Source: an uncultured Kangiella sp. (lineage in GTDB: Bacteria; Pseudomonadota; Gammaproteobacteria; Enterobacterales; DSM-103792). Taken from it: a stretch of DNA of 7,880 nucleotides. Position 1 is the first letter of the stretch. Each line of letters opens with the position of its first letter. A program made the position numbers and the translations under genes. Shown here piece after piece: positions 1 through 5,927 of the stretch. The stretch spans positions 1-7,880 of the forward strand of contig CAMLKQ010000094.1 in the NCBI GenBank assembly GCA_946480585.1. Direction: 5' to 3'. A model generated the notes under the pieces. The model made no database searches, was not told where the DNA came from, and was given only the letters and a program-made list of their open reading frames with translations.

Positions 1-1856
1 TGCGCGGTTTCTCGCGCGATTCGGTGAATGTGCTGCACGACGGCATCTCGATGGGGATTGCGACCCTGAATACCCGGCCGCAAACCACTTTCAACCTCGA
101 TCAATTGGAGATCACCAAAGGCGCGGCCACGTTGCAACATGGTCAGGGCGCTGCCGCTGGCAGCATCAATTTCGTCACCCGCAAACCGGTGATTGGCAGC
201 CAACCGGTCACGGAAGCGATCATCGAACATGGCAGCCATGCCAGTCACCAGGTAAACCTCGGCGTCAGCGGACCGTTGCAAACAGACAGTGCCTACCGCT
301 TTGATATCAGCCACCAGCAAACCGATGGCTGGGTGGAACACGCGGAAGCCGAATCGCTCACCGTAACCGGCGGCCTGCGTTGGCAACCGAGTGAACAACT
401 GGAACTGGGCTTCAGTCTCAACTACCTCGACGACAGCCTGCCAGCCTATTGGGGCACGCCGCTGGTGCCGCGCAGTGTCGCCCGCGATCCGGTCAGCGGC
501 GTCATCGATACCGATGATGATCGCGTGCTGGATGGCGCCACGCTCGACAACAACTACAACATCAACGATCACCTGATTGGTTCGGAAAGTCTGTTGACCC
601 GTGTCGATCTGCAATACGATTTCGACCCGAACAGCCACCTTCATGCCAGCGTCTACCGTTTCGATGCCGATCGCGATTGGCGCAACGCCGAGAACTATCG
701 CTTTGATGCCGACAGCGGACAGGTTGAGCGTGATCGGCTTTTGGTCCAGCATGATCGCCGCCTGCACGGTTTGCGCACCGGTTACGTCCGGTTCAGCGAA
801 TGGTTCGGCCGCACCAACCGGTTCGCGCTCAGTGCCGAATGGAGCGACAACGACTTCGATCGCAACATCGGCTTCGATGCCGACAATCCGGAACCGTTTG
901 TTGATACCGTCGATTTGTATGCGCCGATCGCGGGCAGCTTCGGCGCAGTCGATATCCGACCGGACGGTGTGCGCACCGAAATCCAGGCGATTGTGCTGGA
1001 AAATGCCTTGGCGCTGACAGCGCAAACGCGACTGGAGCTCGCCTTTCGGCAGGAGTGGATCGGTCTTGATCGCTGGCGGCGCAATTTCAATGGCGACTAC
1101 ATTGCCCGCACGCTGCTCGACAAAACGTTTGCCCAGCAGGCCTATCGCCTCGGCCTGTTGCACAAGCTAAGCCCGACCCTGTCGGTGTACGGCCACATCG
1201 GCCAGCAGCACGATCCGTTCGAGAGCGACATCGCCAATGTGTTCTTTGCCGACAGCTTCAAACCGTCCGATGTCCGGCAATACGAAGTCGGCCTCAAAAG
1301 CCTGTTGGCCAATGGCCGGGTCGAGCTGACCGGTGCCTGGTTCGACATTCACAAACGCCAACGCGTGCAACGCAGCGATGCCGCGTACATCAACAACGAA
1401 CAGGATGCAAAAGGCCTGGAACTGGCGCTGCGTGCGCAACTGACGGACGACGTCCGGCTCGGCGGCAACCTGGCCTACACCGACAGCCATTACGATCGCT
1501 ATTACGACGCGGTCATTGATGCCAATGTCGATGGCAACCGGCCCGTCAATGCTCCGGAACAAATGGCCAGCCTGTGGGCCAGCATCAACCGAATTGCCGA
1601 ACTACCGATCGAAATCGGCGCCGGTTTCTATTACGTTTCCGAGCGTTTCGCCGACAGCCAGAACCGGATCACGCTGGATCGTTACACGCTGATCAACGCT
1701 TTTGTCGCCTACGCCGAAGAACGCTACCGGGTCGCGTTCAACGTCCGCAACGCCAGCGATGAGCTGTACGCACCGTGGAGCGATACCACCTACCCCAACC
1801 AGATTTTGCTCGGTGCGCCACGCAGCTACGAGCTGAGCCTGCAAATGAAGTTCTGA
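1..1856 (+). CDS. TonB-dependent siderophore-type outer-membrane receptor, 5' end missing
   Basis: This is the C-terminal ~617 residues of a TonB-dependent receptor, an outer-membrane beta-barrel that takes up ferric siderophores or similar ligands using TonB-ExbB-ExbD energy. The frame is open to the left edge. It reads RGFSRDSVNV across the first bases, so the GTG at 24 is an internal valine codon and not the start. The signal peptide, TonB box and first part of the plug lie outside the window. Visible plug features are RGFSRDS, a DGI motif and ITKGAATLQHGQGAAAGSIN followed by FVTRKP, a variant of the usual KGPxxxxYGxGxxGGxIN signature. Barrel hallmarks are FKPSDVRQYEVGLKS (about 1255-1300), NAPEQMASLW (about 1550-1580), LDRYTLINAFVAY (about 1675-1713) and LGAPRSYELSLQMKF ending in phenylalanine, the usual terminus for barrel assembly. 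The family call is firm. The ligand cannot be read from the sequence. The next gene follows on the same strand after 93 bp, with no convincing terminator between them. Confidence 0.95.
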   Translation, partial: RGFSRDSVNVLHDGISMGIATLNTRPQTTFNLDQLEITKGAATLQHGQGAAAGSINFVTRKPVIGSQPVTEAIIEHGSHASHQVNLGVSGPLQTDSAYRFDISHQQTDGWVEHAEAESLTVTGGLRWQPSEQLELGFSLNYLDDSLPAYWGTPLVPRSVARDPVSGVIDTDDDRVLDGATLDNNYNINDHLIGSESLLTRVDLQYDFDPNSHLHASVYRFDADRDWRNAENYRFDADSGQVERDRLLVQHDRRLHGLRTGYVRFSEWFGRTNRFALSAEWSDNDFDRNIGFDADNPEPFVDTVDLYAPIAGSFGAVDIRPDGVRTEIQAIVLENALALTAQTRLELAFRQEWIGLDRWRRNFNGDYIARTLLDKTFAQQAYRLGLLHKLSPTLSVYGHIGQQHDPFESDIANVFFADSFKPSDVRQYEVGLKSLLANGRVELTGAWFDIHKRQRVQRSDAAYINNEQDAKGLELALRAQLTDDVRLGGNLAYTDSHYDRYYDAVIDANVDGNRPVNAPEQMASLWASINRIAELPIEIGAGFYYVSERFADSQNRITLDRYTLINAFVAYAEERYRVAFNVRNASDELYAPWSDTTYPNQILLGAPRSYELSLQMKF

Positions 1857-1867
1857 TACTGCGGTAC

Positions 1868-1946
1868 GCCACTGCGAAGACGCTGGCAAAACTGGCCGTT
1901 TCACCTACCTTTCAAGGTGGCCCCCGCAATCGGGGCAAGGAAGGTG
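1868..1946 (+). promoter_or_regulatory. Structured leader able to mask the SD of the c-di-GMP gene
   Basis: The 93-nt gap before the PAS-GGDEF-EAL gene can fold extensively. A small hairpin pairs GCCA (1868-1871) with TGGC (1884-1887) and GCG with CGC around an AAGA loop. Next, CACCTACCTT at 1902-1911 can pair with AAGGAAGGTG at 1937-1946 at nine of ten positions, with one A-A mismatch. The second segment is the Shine-Dalgarno of the ATG at 1950. Inside that helix, CCCCG (1922-1926) and CGGGG (1931-1935) form a perfect stem with a CAAT loop. A second SD-like copy, AAGGTG at 1914-1919, can compete for the same upstream CACCT (1902-1906 with 1915-1919), which would free the real SD. I do not recognise the fold as a c-di-GMP or other known riboswitch. 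The pairing is seen in the sequence; a regulatory role is inferred. Confidence 0.45.
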
Positions 1947-1949
1947 AAC

Positions 1950-4127
1950 ATGGCCACGGACCGGCAGGCGCCGGCTGACACCCCGCGCGATTCTCTCTCG
2001 ACAGTTTCCGACGAACCGGCAGCGACACTGCCGCAACAATTGCTGGATGCGCTGCGCATCAGCGAAGCCCGTTTTCGCGCCATCTTTGAAAACGTCGATG
2101 CGCTGTCCATTCAAGGTTATGCGCCGGATGGCACCGTCACCTACTGGAATCCCGCCTCAACCAAACTCTATGGCTATAGCCAGGCCGAAGCGCTCGGCAA
2201 CAGCCTGTACGAGCTCATCATTCCGGCGCCGGCACGCGATATCGTGCGGCGCGATGTCCAGTGGATGTTCGAACACAAGCAAGGGGTGCCGGCGGCGCGT
2301 CTTGCCCTGCAACACAAGGACGGTCATCTGGTGCACGTCTATTCCAGCCACACCGTAGTCGAAACCGAGCACCACGACGCAACGCTGTTCTGTCTCGACA
2401 TCGACGTCAATGAACTTGTCCGCATCGAACAGGCATTCAGCGAAGCCGAGCAGCGCTACCGAACCTTGTTCGACAGCTCCGCCGACGGCGTGCTGGTGGT
2501 CAAAGCGAGTGGTGAAATCGTCGACGCCAATCAGGCCTCATGTACGCTGTTTGCTGCCCAGCGCGAACAATTGCTGACGCTGACACCAATTGATCTGTCA
2601 CCGGAGCGACAACCCTCCGGCGAGCGGTCGGCCGAAGCCGCCTCGCGACTGATCGGCGCGGCGATGGCGGGTAGCGCGCAAGTGTTCGAATGGCGTCACC
2701 GTCGACTCGATGGCAGCGAGTTCGATGCCGAAATCCATCTCGGTCATCTGCTGCTCGACGGTCTGCCGCACGTGGTCGGTACGGTCCGCGACATCAGCGC
2801 CCGCAAGCAATCGGAAGCGCATATTGAATTTCTTGCCCATCACGATGCCCTGACCGGCTTGCCGAACCGGACCCTGCTGCGCGATCGCTTTCTGCAGGCG
2901 AAAGCCACTGCCGATCGGCGCGGCAGCAGCGTCGCCTTGCTATTCCTCGATCTCGACCATTTCAAGGTCATCAACGACACGCTCGGCCACGCCGCCGGTG
3001 ACGCCGTGTTGCAACAGCTGGTGACGCGGCTGCAAGGCTGCGTGCGCGACACCGACACCATTTGCCGGCAAGGCGGCGATGAATTTCTGCTGCTGATCCC
3101 GGATTTTCAGCACATGGCCGCGCTGGAGCGGATCTGCCATTGCATCCTGCAGCAGCTGCAGCAACCGCTGCGGCTCGCCGAACAAGATCTGTCGCTAAGT
3201 GGCAGCATCGGCATCACCGTCTATCCGCAGGATGGCGACAATTTTGATCTCTTGCTGCAACGAGCTGACATGGCGATGTATGCCGCCAAAGCGGCCGGTC
3301 GCAACAAGGCCCATTTCTACAGCGCCAGCATGCAGGCGACTGTCGACAAGCGGGCGAAACTCGACCGCCGGCTGCGCAACGCCTTGCAGCAACAGGAAAT
3401 GCAGCTGCACTACCAGCCGCAGGTTGATCAGGACGGCCGCATTTGCGGCGCCGAAGCGCTGCTGCGCTGGCAACCACCGGGCCTGCCGGCGATCTCGCCC
3501 GGGGAATTCATTCCGCTTGCCGAAGACACCGGCTTCATTGTTCCGCTTGGCCAGTTTGTGTTGCAGGAGGCCTGTCAGACGCTGGCGCGCTGGGCTGATG
3601 ACCCGGCACTCGCCGCGTTGACCTTGGCGGTGAACCTCAGCGCCCGGCAATTCCGCGAACGCGATTTTGAAACCGAACTGGCTGACACACTGCGCCGGAG
3701 CGCTTGCGATCCGCGCCGGCTGAAACTGGAGTTGACCGAAAGCAGCGTGCTGGAAAATGTCGAAGAAGCGATCAACCGGATGGAACGCCTGCGGGCGCAT
3801 GGTCTTGGTTTTTCACTGGACGATTTCGGCACCGGCTATTCGTCGCTGTCGTATCTGAAGCGGCTGCCGCTCGATCAAGTGAAAATCGACCGCGCCTTTG
3901 TTCATCATCTGGGCAGCGACCCGCGTGACGAAGCGATCGTCAGTGCCATCCTCGGTCTTGCGCAGGCCATGCAGCTCGGCGTCATCGCCGAAGGCATCGA
4001 AACGGAAGATCAACGCGACCGCCTGCTGCGGCTCGGCTGTCGCGGCTTTCAGGGCTACCTGTTCAGCAAGCCGCTGCCGCTCGCCGAGTTTGTCGCGCTG
4101 GTCAACCAGCAACACTTGCCGCGCTGA
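1950..4127 (+). CDS. PAS-PAS-GGDEF-EAL cyclic-di-GMP synthase/phosphodiesterase
   Basis: This is a soluble 725-residue c-di-GMP turnover protein. GGDEF domains make c-di-GMP from two GTP, and EAL domains cleave it to pGpG. In order it has a short polar N-terminus, PAS 1 (about 34-155), PAS 2 (about 164-285), GGDEF (about 292-455) and EAL (about 468-715). The GGDEF signature is intact (RQGGDEF, residues 373-379), with an RxxD inhibitory site (RDTD, 366-369). The EAL residues expected for metal binding and catalysis are all present: E502 (EALLRW), N562 (NLSARQF), E594 (ELTES), D624-D625 (DDFGTGYSS), K645 (VKIDR), E681 (EGIET) and Q701. Both activities are therefore possible. No membrane segment or signal peptide is visible, so it is probably cytoplasmic and senses through PAS. 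I chose the ATG at 1950 because AAGGAAGGTG ends 3 nt upstream. A GTG at 1917 would add 11 residues but has no clear SD. The net activity cannot be predicted. Confidence 0.96.
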   Translation: MATDRQAPADTPRDSLSTVSDEPAATLPQQLLDALRISEARFRAIFENVDALSIQGYAPDGTVTYWNPASTKLYGYSQAEALGNSLYELIIPAPARDIVRRDVQWMFEHKQGVPAARLALQHKDGHLVHVYSSHTVVETEHHDATLFCLDIDVNELVRIEQAFSEAEQRYRTLFDSSADGVLVVKASGEIVDANQASCTLFAAQREQLLTLTPIDLSPERQPSGERSAEAASRLIGAAMAGSAQVFEWRHRRLDGSEFDAEIHLGHLLLDGLPHVVGTVRDISARKQSEAHIEFLAHHDALTGLPNRTLLRDRFLQAKATADRRGSSVALLFLDLDHFKVINDTLGHAAGDAVLQQLVTRLQGCVRDTDTICRQGGDEFLLLIPDFQHMAALERICHCILQQLQQPLRLAEQDLSLSGSIGITVYPQDGDNFDLLLQRADMAMYAAKAAGRNKAHFYSASMQATVDKRAKLDRRLRNALQQQEMQLHYQPQVDQDGRICGAEALLRWQPPGLPAISPGEFIPLAEDTGFIVPLGQFVLQEACQTLARWADDPALAALTLAVNLSARQFRERDFETELADTLRRSACDPRRLKLELTESSVLENVEEAINRMERLRAHGLGFSLDDFGTGYSSLSYLKRLPLDQVKIDRAFVHHLGSDPRDEAIVSAILGLAQAMQLGVIAEGIETEDQRDRLLRLGCRGFQGYLFSKPLPLAEFVALVNQQHLPR

Positions 4128-4276
4128 GTTAGCGCCCGTTATCGTACCGGCACCGCCATTTCCTGTAGTGCGGTCGCCGCCTGCAACACATCGATCGTGC
4201 AGACCAAAAAGCGCAAGAATGGTCAGGTCAGCACGCTGCCCGGTCGCTATCGTGGCGCGGTCACGGAGCCTGTTTG

Positions 4277-5170
4277 ATGTCCACTGCCCCATCTGCTTAT
4301 GTTGTCCGGCTGCAGCCGGTGCTGGCCTATATCGAGCAACAGCTTGATGAATCCTTGTCACTGACCACACTGGCGGCACGGGCCGCGCTGTCGCCGTTTC
4401 ATTTGCACCGGGTGTTCCGCGCGGTGTTCGGCCTCAGCGTGCATCAGTATGTGCAGCTGTTGCGGCTGAAACGCGCCAGCTACCAGCTAGCGTTTCGCAG
4501 CGAACAATCGATTACCGACATCGGGCTCGCCTGTGGCTACCAGAACAGCGAATCGTTCAGTCGCGCTTTTCGGCAATGGTCCGGACAAAGCCCGAGTGAA
4601 TTTCGCCACCAACCCGACTGGCTGCACTGGCATGAACGCCAGCTGCCGCTGACCACTGCGAGCCTGTTACGTATGCCGAATCTCGACGCCACTTCCGCCA
4701 GCATGACGACCGTTCGCATCAGCGAATTTCCCGCCACCCGCGTTGCGGTGCTGGAACACCGCGGTGATCCGCGCCAGCTCGGCGACAGCATTCGCCGCTT
4801 CATTGCCTGGCGCAAAGCCAATCAACTACCACCGTCAAAAAGTGCAACGTTCAATATTCTGTATGACGACCCGGAACTGGTATCTGCCGACGAATACCGT
4901 TTTGATCTGTGTGCCGCGATCAGCGCACCGCTGGCAAGCAATGAAGAAGGGATCGTCGAGAAATGGCTGCCGGCCTGCCGCTGCGCGGTGCTGCGCCATG
5001 TCGGCAGTGATGACCAGCTGGCAAGCGCGATCACAACGTTGTATCGCGACTGGCTACCGAAGAGTGGCGAACAGCCCGGCGAGTTTCCGCTGTTTCTGCA
5101 GCGGGTAAAATTCTTTCCGGATGTGCCAGCCCACGAAGCCGTGGTCGATATTTTCCTGCCGTTAGCGTAA
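4277..5170 (+). CDS. AraC-family regulator with C-terminal GyrI-like ligand-binding domain
   Basis: This 297-residue protein has its DNA-binding domain first and its effector domain second, as in Rob. The AraC domain holds two helix-turn-helix units, LTTLAARAALSPFHLHRVF (about 29-48) and ITDIGLACGYQNSESFSRAF (79-98), followed by the usual GQSPSEFR (103-110). Residues 144-297 look like the GyrI/SbmC-like domain, which binds small hydrophobic or cationic molecules. It opens with VRISEFPATRVAVLEHRG and ends with VVDIFLPLA, matching the family's terminal strand. Such proteins often activate efflux or detoxification genes when ligand binds. The ATG at 4277 has GGAG at 4265-4268, 8 nt upstream; a TTG one codon earlier is less likely. 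The gap from the c-di-GMP gene is 149 bp and I see no convincing promoter in it. The 3' end overlaps the opposing transporter gene by 9 bp. The family is firm; target and ligand are unknown. Confidence 0.93.
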   Translation: MSTAPSAYVVRLQPVLAYIEQQLDESLSLTTLAARAALSPFHLHRVFRAVFGLSVHQYVQLLRLKRASYQLAFRSEQSITDIGLACGYQNSESFSRAFRQWSGQSPSEFRHQPDWLHWHERQLPLTTASLLRMPNLDATSASMTTVRISEFPATRVAVLEHRGDPRQLGDSIRRFIAWRKANQLPPSKSATFNILYDDPELVSADEYRFDLCAAISAPLASNEEGIVEKWLPACRCAVLRHVGSDDQLASAITTLYRDWLPKSGEQPGEFPLFLQRVKFFPDVPAHEAVVDIFLPLA

Positions 5171-5173
5171 CGG
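5159..5173. repeat. Palindrome containing both convergent stop codons
   Basis: CCGTTA (5159-5164), GCG, TAACGG (5168-5173) is a perfect 6-bp inverted repeat with a 3-nt centre. The left arm holds TTA, which is the TAA stop of the minus-strand transporter. The right arm holds TAA, the stop of the AraC/GyrI gene. On the + strand a T-run (GCTTTTTC, about 5180-5187) follows 7-10 nt after the stem. That is too far for a textbook intrinsic terminator but could help termination. On the - strand no U tract follows. Confidence 0.6.
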
Positions 5174-5725
5174 TTGGCTGGCTTTTTCTGGCACCGGTGC
5201 GGACACCGACGTCGGTACCGACAGCAACGTATCAGCAGACAAGGTATTGCGGTCAACCGGCTTCGAGTGACTGCTGAAATGCAGCAGCAAAACGCCACTG
5301 ACGATCAACATGGCCGCCAGCACGCGCGGCCATGTGATGGCACGCTCGGCCAGACCAAACAGGCCGAAGTGATCCAGCATCAGCGCGATCACGACCTGAC
5401 CGGCCACCACCGCTGCCATGAACGTTGTGACGCCAAGTTTTGGCGCCAGCGCCACCGCTGACAGCACATACACCAGTCCGCAAATGCCGCCGATCCAGCT
5501 CCACAGCGGTCCTTTCGCGGCCACTGCGGTCGCCGCCATCGGCACGCGCAGCCAGGCAATGACGGCGAGGCCAATCAGTGCGCTCACGGTCAGTGACACC
5601 AGCGTCGCCCACAACGGATGACCCAGATTGCGCCCGAGCGTCGCATTGGCGCCGGCCTGAATCGGAATCACCGCGCCCGCGAGCAAGGCAAAACCCAGCG
5701 CCAGCTGGGAAGACACAGCGGACAT
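5162..5725 (-). CDS. YdcZ/DUF606-family DMT-superfamily membrane transporter
   Basis: This 187-residue inner-membrane protein belongs to the YdcZ-like (DUF606) branch of the drug/metabolite transporter superfamily. Five hydrophobic segments lie at about 7-27, 38-60, 74-95, 98-118 and 133-151. The first carries the family-typical stretch PIQAGANATLGR (21-32). Family members are usually around 140-150 residues. This one adds a 36-residue polar tail (152-187) rich in Ser, Pro and Val, ending SAPVPEKASQPLR. I chose the ATG at 5723-5725 because AGGGAGAGGG lies just upstream on the minus strand. The frame stays open further upstream to a TTG at 5854, but that extension crosses a strong hairpin and lacks an SD. 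The gene converges with the AraC/GyrI regulator and lies 202 bp downstream of the flavin oxidoreductase. Its substrate is unknown. Function is established for few members of this family, so any efflux role is inferred. Confidence 0.88.
   Translation of the reverse strand: MSAVSSQLALGFALLAGAVIPIQAGANATLGRNLGHPLWATLVSLTVSALIGLAVIAWLRVPMAATAVAAKGPLWSWIGGICGLVYVLSAVALAPKLGVTTFMAAVVAGQVVIALMLDHFGLFGLAERAITWPRVLAAMLIVSGVLLLHFSSHSKPVDRNTLSADTLLSVPTSVSAPVPEKASQPLR
5191..5222. repeat. Cluster of short perfect palindromes in the 3' end of the transporter gene
   Basis: GCACCGGTGC (5191-5200) is a perfect 10-bp palindrome. Just after it, 5205-5222 reads ACCGAC-GTCGGT-ACCGAC, giving two overlapping perfect 12-bp palindromes, 5205-5216 and 5211-5222. 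All lie in codons for the SVPTSVSAPVP part of the transporter's polar tail, so repeated codons may explain them. No T-run follows on either strand. Confidence 0.6.
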
Positions 5726-5738
5726 GACCCTCTCCCTG

Positions 5739-5799
5739 AAAAAACGTGGCACGGACTTTCGCGTCATCCCCTGTGAAAAGCTGACGCGAAAGCCGTGCC
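5739..5799 (-). terminator. Strong hairpin with U-run just before the transporter SD: terminator or attenuator
   Basis: Read on the + strand, GGCACGG (5748-5754) pairs with CCGTGCC (5793-5799) and CTTTCGCGTCA (5756-5766) pairs with TGACGCGAAAG (5782-5792). This makes 18 perfect base pairs with a single unpaired A at 5755 and a 15-nt loop. On the minus strand the stem is followed by ACG and then six U (5739-5744), the layout of an intrinsic terminator. Only 13 nt separate the U-run from the transporter ATG, and the SD lies in that space. It could end the flavin-oxidoreductase transcript, or act as a conditional attenuator in the transporter leader. Confidence 0.7.
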
Positions 5800-5810
5800 C
5801 CGGTGAACCG

Positions 5811-5855
5811 TTTGCCATCGCGATCAAGCGATCGGCATCAAGCGCGACTGGCAAA
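5811..5855. repeat. Second bulged inverted repeat in the transporter leader
   Basis: TTTGCCA (5811-5817) pairs with TGGCAAA (5849-5855), and TCGCG (5818-5822) pairs with CGCGA (5843-5847). That gives 12 bp with one bulged base at 5848. The 20-nt loop begins and ends with ATCAAG (5823-5828 and 5837-5842) and has CGATCG at its centre. It lies 11 nt beyond the terminator-like hairpin, upstream of it on the minus strand. Together the two hairpins fill about half of the 202-bp gap between the oxidoreductase and the transporter. It may be part of a leader RNA or a DNA operator. Confidence 0.5.
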
Positions 5856-5927
5856 TACCAACGCGCGCTGCTGGCCGGCGTCAGCGGCCGTCACGAGGCC
5901 GACCGCAGCGCCGGATACAGCAAATGC

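Noticed and set aside
1857..1949. Known c-di-GMP (GEMM) or cobalamin riboswitch before the c-di-GMP gene
   Set aside because: I could not find the conserved core sequences of those aptamers. Only the SD-masking fold is supported.
3144..3170. CTGCAGC-A-GCTGCAG palindrome in the GGDEF region
   Set aside because: It is explained by CAG and CTG codons for the glutamine/leucine-rich QQLQQPL stretch.
3195..3800. 201-codon minus-strand open frame inside the GGDEF-EAL gene
   Set aside because: It lies wholly within a gene whose protein motifs are unmistakable, and the translation resembles no family I know.
4121..4135. GCGCT-GAGTT-AGCGC hairpin across the stop codon of the c-di-GMP gene
   Set aside because: The stem is only 5 bp and is followed by CCGTTATCG with no U tract, so it is not a credible intrinsic terminator.
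5726..5854. N-terminal extension of the transporter, or a leader peptide starting at TTG 5854 or ATG 5818
   Set aside because: Neither start has an SD, the sequence crosses the strong hairpin, and the ATG at 5725 has an excellent SD and begins right before the first membrane segment.
5873..5900. GC-rich GGCCG/CGGCC repeats just after the flavin oxidoreductase stop
   Set aside because: The stems are 4-5 bp, mutually overlapping and lack a U tract, so they may be chance in GC-rich DNA.
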